DNA from: CAVQGZ01 sp963712175
Lineage (GTDB): Bacteria > Actinomycetota > Actinomycetes > Jiangellales > Jiangellaceae
Assembly (NCBI GenBank): GCA_963712175.1
Contig: CAVQGZ010000006.1
Location: 1 to 30,106, forward strand
DNA length: 30,106 nt
Direction of reading: 5' to 3'
A program made the position numbers and the translations under genes. Positions 14,969 to 23,567 of this stretch are shown in pieces. How positions within the stretch are numbered: position 1 is the stretch's first letter; every line of letters starts with the position of its first letter. The notes below the pieces were generated by a model, which worked only from the letters and a program-made list of their open reading frames with translations, was not told the DNA's origin and searched no databases.

Positions 14969-15769
14969 TCACGTCGTGGACGACGGCGCGCCGACGGGCG
15001 CGCCCCCGACGGCCGCACGCGACAGCACTGTCTGCAGCTGGATGCCCGTGGCGGGGTTCTCCACGATCGTGTGGATCCGTCCGTCGGTACCGACCACCAC
15101 GACCGTGGTGTCAGCCCGCGGGGACAGCCCCATCGACTCGGCGATGGCCGAGGAGCGGTCGATCACGACCGGCAGCGTCCCGGCCCCCACGTCGGCGGCG
15201 GACCGAGCGAGCAGCACCTCGCGCTCTGGCGGGCCGACAAGTGCCATGGGCACGCCGTAGGCCTGCGACTGCAGGTAGACCGCGTCCAGCAGCTCGGGGC
15301 TCGCTCCGGCGGCGGGGACGAGCACGAGGGTCGCCGGCCGGATGGCCTGTGTCGACGTGGTGGCCCCGTCCACGTCCACGATGCCCGGCGGGAGGAGCCC
15401 GCCGACCTGACCGTCCGGCACGCTCGTGCGCGCCACGGGTGCCGCCGGGACGGTGTCGACGGTCGCCGGGCGAACCGTGGTGGCGAGGCTGGCGAGGAAC
15501 GCCACGAGCAGCATCGCGCCGAGAATCATGGGACCCATGCGCCCGGCGAGGCGCCATGGTGCGCTGCGACCGGGACCCTGCCAGGGGACGGGACGACCCT
15601 GCCGTCGCTGCTCGGCTCGCCAGGCCCACACCTCAGCCTCGAGCGCGGACGCGTCGTCCGGGATCACCACGCGGTCGGGGTCGGGCAGCGCTCCGGGACC
15701 TGGTCCCTGCTCGAGCCCGCCAGACATGTCGACAAGCATGGCCTGGATCGCCGCACGAGGGAACCCCAC
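14969..15769 (-). CDS. Membrane-anchored protein with thioredoxin-like C-terminal region
   Basis: A protein of up to 266 residues, not recognised as a named family. The N-terminal ~75 residues are cytoplasmic and charged (ASALEAEVWAWRAEQRRQGRP). One transmembrane helix follows (~80-97, MILGAMLLVAFLASLATTV). The outside part (~100-266) alternates strands and helices: ATLVLVPAAGASPELLDAVYLQ, GTLPVVIDRSSAIAESMGL, DTTVVVVGTDGRIHTIVENP. This resembles a thioredoxin/peroxiredoxin fold without the CxxC pair, so a redox role is doubtful. Starts at 15769 or Met15 (15727) are both possible. It is followed by the LpqE-like gene with a 4-nt overlap option, so the pair is an operon divergent from carD. 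Confidence 0.75.
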   Translation of the reverse strand: MGFPRAAIQAMLVDMSGGLEQGPGPGALPDPDRVVIPDDASALEAEVWAWRAEQRRQGRPVPWQGPGRSAPWRLAGRMGPMILGAMLLVAFLASLATTVRPATVDTVPAAPVARTSVPDGQVGGLLPPGIVDVDGATTSTQAIRPATLVLVPAAGASPELLDAVYLQSQAYGVPMALVGPPEREVLLARSAADVGAGTLPVVIDRSSAIAESMGLSPRADTTVVVVGTDGRIHTIVENPATGIQLQTVLSRAAVGGAPVGAPSSTT

Positions 15770-15936
15770 GAGTCGATGCCGCCCGCCGGCGACGGCCTGA
15801 TCGCCGCCGCGACGGGGAGTGTGGGGGTACCGCCAAGGCGTAGAACATGTTCGCGCGTGCCATGACTTCCGACATTTGTCAAGCCCCTGACCTGCGGTGA
15901 TGTTCGAACTTGGGGCAGACGGGACCTTCTTCGCGT

Positions 15937-15942
15937 GTTACG
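15937..15942 (+). promoter_or_regulatory. -10 element for carD
   Basis: TACGAT ends about 30 nt before ATG 15972 and is followed by a short leader containing the ribosome site GAAAGGGG (15953-15960). No good -35 at standard spacing is seen. Confidence 0.45.
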
Positions 15943-15971
15943 ATTGTGTCACCGAAAGGGGTCAGCACTCT

Positions 15972-16454
15972 ATGGCTTTCAATGTCGGAGAGACCGTCGT
16001 ATACCCCCACCACGGGGCTGCGCTCATCGAGGCGATCGAGTCACGCGCGATCAAGGGCGTCGAGCGCACGTATCTGGTCCTGAAGGTCGCCCAAGGCGAC
16101 CTCACCGTCCGAGTTCCTGCCGACAACGTCGACCTCGTCGGCGTCCGGGACGTGGTGAACCGCGAAGGCCTGGAGAAGGTCTTCGACGTTCTCCGTGAGC
16201 CGTACGTCGAGGAGCCGACGAACTGGTCGCGCCGCTACAAGGCCAACCTCGAGAAGCTGGCCTCCGGCGACGTCATCAAGGTGGCCGAGGTCGTCCGCGA
16301 TCTCACCCGTCGCGAAGGCGGACGCGGCCTGTCGGCCGGGGAGAAGCGCATGCTCGCCAAGGCGCGGCAGGTGCTGATCTCCGAGCTCGCGCTCGCTGAG
16401 AAGACCAACGAGGACAAGGCCGAGGCCGTTCTCGACGAGGTTCTCGCCAGCTGA
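15972..16454 (+). CDS. carD: RNA polymerase-binding transcription factor CarD
   Basis: A 160-residue regulator that binds the RNA polymerase beta subunit and stabilises the open promoter complex, notably at rRNA promoters. The N-terminal Tudor-like RNAP-interaction domain (MAFNVGETVVYPHHGAALIE, residues 1-~55) is followed by the helical DNA-binding domain (WSRRYKANLEKLASGD, RREGGRGLSAGEKRMLAKARQ). ATG 15972 gives exact family length; the open frame upstream is not conserved. It heads carD-ispD-ispF-cysS-rlmB, as in mycobacteria. Its TGA overlaps the apparent CTG start of ispD. Confidence 0.96.
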   Translation: MAFNVGETVVYPHHGAALIEAIESRAIKGVERTYLVLKVAQGDLTVRVPADNVDLVGVRDVVNREGLEKVFDVLREPYVEEPTNWSRRYKANLEKLASGDVIKVAEVVRDLTRREGGRGLSAGEKRMLAKARQVLISELALAEKTNEDKAEAVLDEVLAS

Positions 16455-17182
16455 GCACCGCGGCTGTCGTCCCGGCGGCTGGTCGGGGTGAGCGACTCGG
16501 AGCGGGCGGGCCCAAGGCCCTTCGCCACCTTCACGGCGAGCCCCTGATCGTGCACTCCGCGCGCCTGCTGGCGTCCTCCGATGCGGTCGGCAGCGTCGTC
16601 GTCGCGGCGCCCGCAGACGATGTCGACCACGTCCGTACGGTGCTCGACAGGCTGGGGCTGGACGCCGAGATCACTGTCGTGGCCGGTGGATCTACCCGGT
16701 CGGAGTCGGTCCTGCGCGCGCTGAAGACTCTTCCTGACGACGTGGACGTCGTCCTGGTGCACGACGCCGCCCGTCCGCTGACCCCCGTCGGTCTCGTCGA
16801 CGCGGTCGATGCCGCGGTACGGGCCGGACACGTCGCGGTGGTTCCGGGGCTCGCGGTCGTGGACACCGTCAAGCGCGTGGAACTGCCCGCGGATGGCTCG
16901 CTGCCCCTCGTGTCGGGCACCGTCGACCGTACGGACCTCCGCTCCGTTCAGACCCCTCAGGGGTTTCGGCGCGACGTCCTCGACGCCGCCTACGACGCCG
17001 CGAGTCTCGCGGGCAACCTCGACGCGACCGACGACGCCGGGCTCGTCGAGCGACTGGGCCACGGCGTCGCCGTCGTGCCAGGGGAGGAGACTGCTTTCAA
17101 GGTGACCCGCCCACTCGACCTCATCTTGGCCGACGCGGTGCTCACCCAGCGGGCGGCCGCCCACGAAGGCGGCGCGTCGTGA
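16451..17182 (+). CDS. ispD: 2-C-methyl-D-erythritol 4-phosphate cytidylyltransferase
   Basis: IspD makes CDP-methylerythritol in the non-mevalonate isoprenoid pathway. The CTP-binding N-terminus AAVVPAAGRGERLGAGGPKAL lies within residues 4-24. VHDAARPLTP and the C-terminal VTRPLDLILADAVL are also present; total is 243 residues. The first ATG/GTG in frame, GTG 16550, would delete the CTP loop. No ATG, GTG or TTG exists between an in-frame TGA at 16397 and that loop. The only sensible start is CTG 16451, overlapping the carD stop as CTGA, with ACGAGG ending 10 nt upstream. The stop overlaps the ispF start (GTGA). Confidence 0.93.
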   Translation: MSTAAVVPAAGRGERLGAGGPKALRHLHGEPLIVHSARLLASSDAVGSVVVAAPADDVDHVRTVLDRLGLDAEITVVAGGSTRSESVLRALKTLPDDVDVVLVHDAARPLTPVGLVDAVDAAVRAGHVAVVPGLAVVDTVKRVELPADGSLPLVSGTVDRTDLRSVQTPQGFRRDVLDAAYDAASLAGNLDATDDAGLVERLGHGVAVVPGEETAFKVTRPLDLILADAVLTQRAAAHEGGAS

Positions 17183-17664
17183 CGAAGCCGGTCGTGCCGC
17201 GGGTGGGCGTGGGGGTGGACGTCCACCCGCTTGAGGTTGGCCGCCCGTGCTGGGTGGCGGGCCTGCTGTGGGAGTCCGAGCCTGCCGGGTGTGCCGGGCA
17301 CTCCGACGGAGATGTCGCCGCCCACGCTGCGTGCGACGCGTTGCTGTCGGCGGCTGGGCTCGGTGATCTCGGTGCCGTCGTCGGCACCGACCGTCCGGAG
17401 TGGTCGGGGGCGAGCGGAGTCGCGCTGCTCGGCGAGGTCGCGCGCGTCGTGGCCGAAGCAGGTTTCGAGGTCGGGAACGTGTCGGTGCAGGTGATCGGGA
17501 ACCGTCCGAAGATCGGGACGCGCCGCAACGAGGCTGAGGCGGTGCTGCGCGCCGCAGTCGGGGCCCCGGTGTCGCTGGCCGGGACGACAACCGATGGGCT
17601 CGGCCTCACCGGTCGGGGCGAGGGCATCGCGGCCGTGGCCACGGCGATCGTCTGGGGCAGGTAA
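17179..17664 (+). CDS. ispF: 2-C-methyl-D-erythritol 2,4-cyclodiphosphate synthase
   Basis: A 161-residue homotrimeric enzyme converting CDP-methylerythritol 2-phosphate to the cyclic diphosphate. Metal ligands are Asp14 and His16 in GVDVHP and His49 in HSDGDVAAHAACDALL. The DLGAVVGTDRPEWSGASG loop and TTDGLGLTGRGEGIAA C-terminus match the family. The GTG start at 17179 overlaps the ispD stop, so both are translated from one message. Unlike some alphaproteobacteria, IspD and IspF are not fused. Confidence 0.96.
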   Translation: MTKPVVPRVGVGVDVHPLEVGRPCWVAGLLWESEPAGCAGHSDGDVAAHAACDALLSAAGLGDLGAVVGTDRPEWSGASGVALLGEVARVVAEAGFEVGNVSVQVIGNRPKIGTRRNEAEAVLRAAVGAPVSLAGTTTDGLGLTGRGEGIAAVATAIVWGR

Positions 17665-17717
17665 CGCCGGGCGGCCAGCGGCGTCGCGCTGTGGCCGGCG
17701 AGTGCCGTGAGCGGCCG

Positions 17718-17723
17718 TAGGCT
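17718..17723 (+). promoter_or_regulatory. -10 element of cysS (leaderless)
   Basis: TAGGCT ends 6 nt before GTG 17730. The same TAGGCTTGA stretch precedes the DUF2516 gene at 5985. It suggests an internal promoter in the carD run. Confidence 0.45.
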
Positions 17724-17729
17724 TGATGC

Positions 17730-19148
17730 GTGGCGCTTCACCTCTACGACACCGCGACGCGGTCGGTCCGACCCTTCGAACCCCTGGAGCAGGGCAAGGT
17801 CGGCATCTACCTCTGTGGCGCCACCGTGCAGGCGGCCCCGCACATCGGGCACATCCGGTCAGGGCTCGTCTTCGACGTGCTGCAGCGGTGGCTCGATCGC
17901 AGCGGGTACGAGGTGACGTTCATCCGCAACGTGACCGACATCGACGACAAGATCCTGGCGAAGTCGGCCGAGGCCGGGGTGCCCTGGTGGGCGTGGGCGA
18001 CCACCTACGAGCGAAGCTTCGCCGACGCCTACGACGTCCTGGGGTGCACGGCCCCCACCCACGAGCCGCGTGCCACCGGCCATGTGACCGAGATGGTGGC
18101 GCTCATGGACGAGCTCATCGAGGCCGGTCATGCCTACGCACCGGACGACGCCTCCGGTGACGTGTACTTCGACGTGCGCTCGTGGCCCCGCTACGGCGAG
18201 CTGTCAGGCCAGCGCACCGACGACATGGAGCCGGCCGTCGACGCCGACCCGCGGGGCAAGCGCGACCCGCGCGACTTCGCGCTGTGGAAAGGGTCCAAGC
18301 CCGACGAGCCGGCCTCCGCCTCCTGGCCGACGCCCTGGGGCGTCGGACGTCCGGGCTGGCACCTGGAGTGCTCGGCGATGGCGGGCAAGTACCTGGGCGA
18401 CACCTTCGACATCCACGGCGGCGGTCTCGACCTGCGCTTCCCGCACCACGAGAACGAGCTGGCGCAGTCGGCCGCGGTCGGGCGGGGCTTCGCGCGCTAC
18501 TGGGTGCACAACGCCTGGGTGACGACCTCGGGCGAGAAGATGAGCAAGTCACTGGGCAACTCGCTGCTGGTCAGCGAGGTCGTGCAACGCGTGCGGCCGA
18601 TCGAGCTGCGCTACTACCTCGTTGCGCCGCACTACCGGAGCAACATCGAGTTCTCCGAGGAGGCCCTGGCCGAGGCTGGCGTGGCCTTTCGTCGTGTCGA
18701 GGGCTTCTTGGAGCGCGCTGTCGAGCTGACCGGCCCCGTCGAACCGGGCATCGCGTGCGCCGACTTCGTCGCGGCCATGGACGACGACCTCGGCGTGCCG
18801 GCAGCGGTCGCGGCGATCCACGAGGTGGTGCACGAGGGCAACGCGCTGCTGGCCGGCGGGGACTCCGCCGCCCTTCGCGGGACAGTCGCCAGCGTCCGCG
18901 CCATGCTCGGGGTGCTGGGCCTCGACCCCTTCGCCGAACCCTGGTCGTCGCGAGCCGGGGGAGAGGGCGACACGTTGCGGACGGTCGTCGACGGCCTCGT
19001 CCAGATGCTGCTCGACCAGCGGACGGCGGCCCGGGCCGCTCGCGACTTCAGCACGGCCGACGCCATCCGCGACCGCCTGAGCGCGCTGGGCGTCGTGGTC
19101 GAGGACACCCCGTCCGGTGCGCGGTGGACCATCGAGGTGGGCAGCTGA
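17730..19148 (+). CDS. cysS: Cysteinyl-tRNA synthetase
   Basis: A 472-residue class I synthetase charging tRNA-Cys. It shows Cys29 (zinc ligand) in YLCG, the HIGH motif at residues 38-41, the further zinc site region WHLECSAM...HGGGLDLRFPHHENE, and KMSKS at 270-274. The C-terminal DALR-like helical region includes AARAARDFSTADAIRDRL. Length is typical for CysS; MshC, a shorter paralogue used for mycothiol, is excluded by the CysS-type C-terminus and the ispF-cysS-rlmB context. The TGA shares its last base with the rlmB ATG. Confidence 0.96.
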   Translation: MALHLYDTATRSVRPFEPLEQGKVGIYLCGATVQAAPHIGHIRSGLVFDVLQRWLDRSGYEVTFIRNVTDIDDKILAKSAEAGVPWWAWATTYERSFADAYDVLGCTAPTHEPRATGHVTEMVALMDELIEAGHAYAPDDASGDVYFDVRSWPRYGELSGQRTDDMEPAVDADPRGKRDPRDFALWKGSKPDEPASASWPTPWGVGRPGWHLECSAMAGKYLGDTFDIHGGGLDLRFPHHENELAQSAAVGRGFARYWVHNAWVTTSGEKMSKSLGNSLLVSEVVQRVRPIELRYYLVAPHYRSNIEFSEEALAEAGVAFRRVEGFLERAVELTGPVEPGIACADFVAAMDDDLGVPAAVAAIHEVVHEGNALLAGGDSAALRGTVASVRAMLGVLGLDPFAEPWSSRAGGEGDTLRTVVDGLVQMLLDQRTAARAARDFSTADAIRDRLSALGVVVEDTPSGARWTIEVGS

Positions 19149-20155
19149 TGGCAGGCAACTCCCAGCGGTCGGGGTCGCGGCGCAAGCCGGGCACCAAGAA
19201 GGGCGCCACCACCGGGACCGGTGGCAAGGGTCAGCGGTCGCTGGAGGGCAAAGGCCCGACGCCGAAGGCAGCCGACCGTCCCGGGCACGTCGCCTACCGG
19301 CGGGGGTCAGGGGCCGGTTCGGGGTCGGGGTCGGGGTCGGGTTCGGGGTCGGGTTCGGGCCGGGGCGGGTCGTCGCGTGGCCGGTCCGGTGGCTCGCGCT
19401 CGAAGGGCAAGCCGACAACCGAGGTCGTGGCCGGCCGCAACCCGGTGGTGGAGGCGCTGCGCGAGGGCGTCCCCGCATCGGCGCTGCTGATCGCGGAGCG
19501 GATCGATGCCGACGACCGGGTGAAAGAGGCGCTGAAGCTCGCCGCCGGCCGCAGCTTGCCGGTGATGGAGTCGCCGCGCCGCGAGCTCGACCGGCTGACC
19601 GGCGATGCTCCCCACCAGGGGCTCGCGCTCCAGGTGCCGCCGTACGAGTACGCCCACCCGAACGACCTGCTCGCGCGGGCGATCGACGCAGGCGAGACGG
19701 TGCTGATCGTGGCCCTGGACGGCGTGACCGACCCCCGCAACCTGGGTGCAGTCGTGCGTAGCGCTGCGGCGTTCGGGGCCCACGGCGTCCTCGTTCCAGA
19801 GCGGCGGTCTGCCGGCATGACGGCGTCGGCGTGGAAGACCTCGGCCGGCGCGGCCGCGCGCGTCCCGGTGGCGCGGGCGACCAACCTGTCGCGAGCGCTC
19901 GACGCGTACCGCAAGGCGGGCGTGTTCGTCGTGGGGCTGGACGGCGGCGGCGACACCGACATCGGGTCGTTGGAGCTGGCCACCGAGCCGCTCGTCCTGG
20001 TGACTGGGTCGGAGGGCAAGGGGCTCTCGCGCATCGTCCGCGAGAAGTGCGACGTGGTGGCGTCCATCCCGATCGAGGGGGACGTTGAGTCGCTCAACGC
20101 GTCCGTGGCGACCGGGATCGCCCTGTTCTCCGTCGCCGCGGCTCGGCGCGGCTGA
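19148..20155 (+). CDS. rlmB: 23S rRNA 2'-O-methyltransferase RlmB/TrmH family
   Basis: A 335-residue SPOUT methyltransferase, probably making Gm2251 in 23S rRNA. Residues 1-90 are basic and disordered, including a Gly-Ser tract at ~53-72. The substrate-binding domain follows (TEVVAGRNPVVEALREG, ~91-165). The SPOUT domain has motif 1 DGVTDPRNLGAVVRSA (191-206), motif 2 VTGSEGKGLS (285-294) and motif 3 IPIEGDVESLNASVA (307-321). It starts one base into the cysS stop (TGATG), implying coupling. The long N-terminal extension is a common actinobacterial trait. A TrmH-type tRNA target is a less likely alternative. Confidence 0.92.
   Translation: MAGNSQRSGSRRKPGTKKGATTGTGGKGQRSLEGKGPTPKAADRPGHVAYRRGSGAGSGSGSGSGSGSGSGRGGSSRGRSGGSRSKGKPTTEVVAGRNPVVEALREGVPASALLIAERIDADDRVKEALKLAAGRSLPVMESPRRELDRLTGDAPHQGLALQVPPYEYAHPNDLLARAIDAGETVLIVALDGVTDPRNLGAVVRSAAAFGAHGVLVPERRSAGMTASAWKTSAGAAARVPVARATNLSRALDAYRKAGVFVVGLDGGGDTDIGSLELATEPLVLVTGSEGKGLSRIVREKCDVVASIPIEGDVESLNASVATGIALFSVAAARRG
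19315..19365 (+). repeat. Tandem hexamer tract encoding Gly-Ser repeats in rlmB
   Basis: Imperfect GGGTCG/GGTTCG hexamers repeat about eight times in frame, encoding (Gly-Ser)n. Such tracts can gain or lose units by slippage without breaking the frame. Confidence 0.8.
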
Positions 20156-20213
20156 CTCGATCGGGGCTGGGCCGGCGGGCATCCTCGGCCGGGCCCCTGC
20201 TCGGCGGGCCCTT

Positions 20214-20296
20214 GCTCGGCGTGTACCGCCTTCACACGGCGTACCCGCTGTGTGAAGCCAGCCCTGGCCTACCAAACGTGGTCATTCCGGCGGGGG
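20214..20296. repeat. Intergenic repeat, copy B
   Basis: Copy of 7171-7253, aligned without gaps. The 29-bp conserved end is 20268-20296. The variable half holds CTTCACAC paired with GTGTGAAG in place of copy A's CCCCCTT/AAGGGGG arms. It lies between convergent rlmB and DUF4032 genes, 7 bp from the end of the minus-strand gene, the same placement as copy A. Confidence 0.8.
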
Positions 20297-20303
20297 TCGC
20301 GGG

Positions 20304-21617
20304 TCAGGACTCGTCCAGCTCGTCCCAGGGGAGTCGAAACGGCTGGGTGTCCTCGAGCTCGACATCGACCCGGACGGGTTCGCCGGGGCGAACCGCCGAG
20401 CCGAGCACCGCTGCCTCGTCGGGCTTGTGGGCGAGAACGTCGTTCAGGTAGCTGTCGACGGCCTCGTCGAGTGGGACCTGCTGGCCACGCTGCTCCGAGA
20501 GGTACCAGCGGTGCTCCAGCACCTCGTGGAAGACCTCGGCCTGCTCGAGCTTGCCGCGCATCTGCTTGGGGATCGCTGTGACCACGGGCTGGTAGACCCT
20601 CGACAGCCACTCGTGCGCCACGAGCTGCTCGGACTCGGCCTGCTGGTCGGTCGCGGCCTTGTACGCGTCGAGGTCGTTGAGCAGGCGCCGGGCCTGGTTC
20701 TCCTCGACGTCGATGCCCGTCAGACGCATCAGTCGGCGGGAGTGGTGCCCTGCCTCGACGACCTTGGGCTGGATCCGGACGGTCCGCCCACCGATGTCGG
20801 TGACGATGTTGAGCTCGTCGACGTCGAACCCGAGGGCGTTGAGCCGCTCGATGCGCTGGGCGACGCGCCAGCGCTCACCGAACTGGAACTCCTCGATGCC
20901 GGTCAGCTCACCCCACAGGTGGTTGTAGCGAGCCGGCACCTCGGCCGCGAGCGCGATGGGGTCGAGGTGCTCGTCGAGGACTCCGCCTGCCTGCAGGTCC
21001 ATGAGCTCACCGGCGATGTTCAGGTGCGCCGTCTCGATGTCGTGCTGGCGCTGCCCGTCGCTCAAGCTGCCGTGCAGGTCGCCAGTCTCGGCGTCGACGA
21101 GGTAGGCCGCGAAGGCGCCGGCGTCGCGACGGAAGAGAGTGTTGGACAGCGAGCAGTCGTTCCACGCGAAGCCGATCAGATGGAGCCGGCCGATCAGGGC
21201 GACGAGGGCGTCCAACAGGCGGTCGACGGTGCCGGGTCGGAGGCTGCCGGAGAAGACCGCCCGGTAGGGCAGCGACCAGGTGAGGTGTCGCGTGATCAGG
21301 ATGGAGTCGAGCCGAGTGCCGTCGGGCTTCTCCCGTCCGCTGACGACACCCACGGGCGTGACGGATGGGAAGTCCATGCGCTGCAGGTCGCGCAGCAGGC
21401 GGTACTCACGTGTCGCGAACGACTCGACGATCTCCTTGAACGCGTAGACCTTCTGGTTGATACGCACGAAGCGCACGACGTGTCGGGAGATGCCCCGCGG
21501 CAGGGCGACGAGATACCACGATGGCCACTCCTCCAGAGGCATGTCCCACGGCAGGTCGATCAGGTCGCTCTGCTCGTTGGGGTTGGCCAGGATGTTGAGC
21601 TCCACCGCTGCCTCCAT
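20304..21617 (-). CDS. DUF4032 protein with kinase-like fold signature
   Basis: A 437-residue actinobacterial protein of the DUF4032 family. The N-terminal half has a protein-kinase-like arrangement: a beta-rich lobe with the Lys in QKVYAFKEI (~55-65) and TREYRLLRDL, then a catalytic-loop-like WNDCSLSNTLF (~154-164) and a metal-site-like YLVDAETGD. The C-terminal half is the DUF4032 region (EEFQFGERWRVAQRIERLNALGFD, HHSRRLMRLTGIDVEENQARRLLNDL). The function is unknown; a small-molecule or lipid kinase is plausible by fold only. The start may be Met1 (21617) or GTG codon 5. It follows the ATPase gene on the same strand after 76 nt and a hairpin. Confidence 0.85.
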   Translation of the reverse strand: MEAAVELNILANPNEQSDLIDLPWDMPLEEWPSWYLVALPRGISRHVVRFVRINQKVYAFKEIVESFATREYRLLRDLQRMDFPSVTPVGVVSGREKPDGTRLDSILITRHLTWSLPYRAVFSGSLRPGTVDRLLDALVALIGRLHLIGFAWNDCSLSNTLFRRDAGAFAAYLVDAETGDLHGSLSDGQRQHDIETAHLNIAGELMDLQAGGVLDEHLDPIALAAEVPARYNHLWGELTGIEEFQFGERWRVAQRIERLNALGFDVDELNIVTDIGGRTVRIQPKVVEAGHHSRRLMRLTGIDVEENQARRLLNDLDAYKAATDQQAESEQLVAHEWLSRVYQPVVTAIPKQMRGKLEQAEVFHEVLEHRWYLSEQRGQQVPLDEAVDSYLNDVLAHKPDEAAVLGSAVRPGEPVRVDVELEDTQPFRLPWDELDES

Positions 21618-21639
21618 GGGTGCTCAGGGGCGAACGCGC

Positions 21640-21678
21640 GGACGGCGCCGGCCCGCCGAGGCGAGTCCGACGCCGTCC
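21640..21678 (-). terminator. Hairpin between the ABC ATPase and DUF4032 genes
   Basis: GGACGGCG (21640-21647) pairs with CGCCGTCC (21671-21678). It lies directly after the ATPase stop on the minus strand and may weaken read-through into the DUF4032 gene. Confidence 0.4.
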
Positions 21679-21693
21679 GACGGCAGTACAGGT

Positions 21694-22827
<1,134 letters not shown>

Positions 22828-22933
22828 GAAGCACCTTGCCTTCCACCGGCAGGTACGTGCCGGACGATCCGTAGTGGAGAGGGACGAGGACCAGTGTGCC
22901 GTACACCGGCCGCTCATGTAAGGGGTTCGGTGT

Positions 22934-22960
22934 GGCGCCACGCCGCTTGTTCGTGGCGCC
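22934..22960. promoter_or_regulatory. Inverted repeat upstream of the sugar ATPase gene
   Basis: GGCGCCACG (22934-22942) and CGTGGCGCC (22952-22960) are perfect 9-bp arms with a 9-bp spacer, about 110 bp upstream of the minus-strand ATPase gene in a divergent intergenic region. An operator is possible; no regulator family is recognised from it. Confidence 0.4.
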
Positions 22961-23081
22961 CGGTCTTCGGCGACGGCTGCGCTGAAGACCCTTCCGGAGC
23001 CGCACCTCCTGCTCTACCGTGTCGTGTCGGGTCTCGTCGGTCTCAGCGTCTGGCGGTCGTCGGTGGAGAGAGGGGTTGTGG

Positions 23082-23519
23082 ATGCACATCTCGGACGTGC
23101 TGCGCGGCAAGGGGCGTGACGTCGTCACCGTCCCACCCGACACCACGGTGCGTGACTTCCTCGACGTGATCGCCGAGTTCGGCATCGGAGCCACGGTGGT
23201 CTCCGCCGACGGCGAGCACGTGGACGGGATCGTCTCCGAGCGTGACGTCGTGCGCGGTCTCGCGGCACGCGGAGCGGCCGTCCTGTCCGAGGACATCGCC
23301 ACGATCATGACCCGCGAGGTGGTCTGCACCGAGCCCGACGAGCACGTGGACGTCGTGTTTGCCGTCATGACCCAGCAGCGCATCCGCCACCTGCCGGTTC
23401 TCGTCGACGACCGGCTCGGGGGACTGGTCAGCATCGGCGACCTGGTCAAGGCGCGGGTCAACGAGCTCGAGACCGAGCGGGACTCGCTGGCGCAGTACAT
23501 CAACTCCGCAACCACCTGA
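23082..23519 (+). CDS. CBS-domain-pair protein
   Basis: A 145-residue stand-alone Bateman module. CBS1 spans ~1-65 (MHISDVLRGKGRDVVTVPPD, EHVDGIVSERDVVRGLA). CBS2 spans ~72-135 (IATIMTREVVCTEPDEHVDV, HLPVLVDDRLGGLVSIGDLVKA). Such proteins bind adenine nucleotides or related ligands and regulate partners; no partner domain is fused. ATG 23082 is chosen because the CBS domain begins there; a purine-rich GGAGAGAGGGG lies 8-18 nt upstream. It is divergent from the sugar ATPase and followed after 48 nt by the App1-like gene. Confidence 0.92.
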   Translation: MHISDVLRGKGRDVVTVPPDTTVRDFLDVIAEFGIGATVVSADGEHVDGIVSERDVVRGLAARGAAVLSEDIATIMTREVVCTEPDEHVDVVFAVMTQQRIRHLPVLVDDRLGGLVSIGDLVKARVNELETERDSLAQYINSATT

Positions 23520-23567
23520 CGAAGGTCTCGAGCAGCGAGGCGCCGGCAGTCCTGACAGGCTTGGGTC

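Noticed and set aside
16550..17182. ispD starting at GTG 16550
   Set aside because: It would remove the CTP-binding VPAAGRGERLG segment that is present in frame just upstream; the product would be inactive.
19315..19365. Short regularly spaced repeats resembling a CRISPR array
   Set aside because: They are in-frame hexamers inside rlmB without spacers. No CRISPR array or cas gene was seen in the window.
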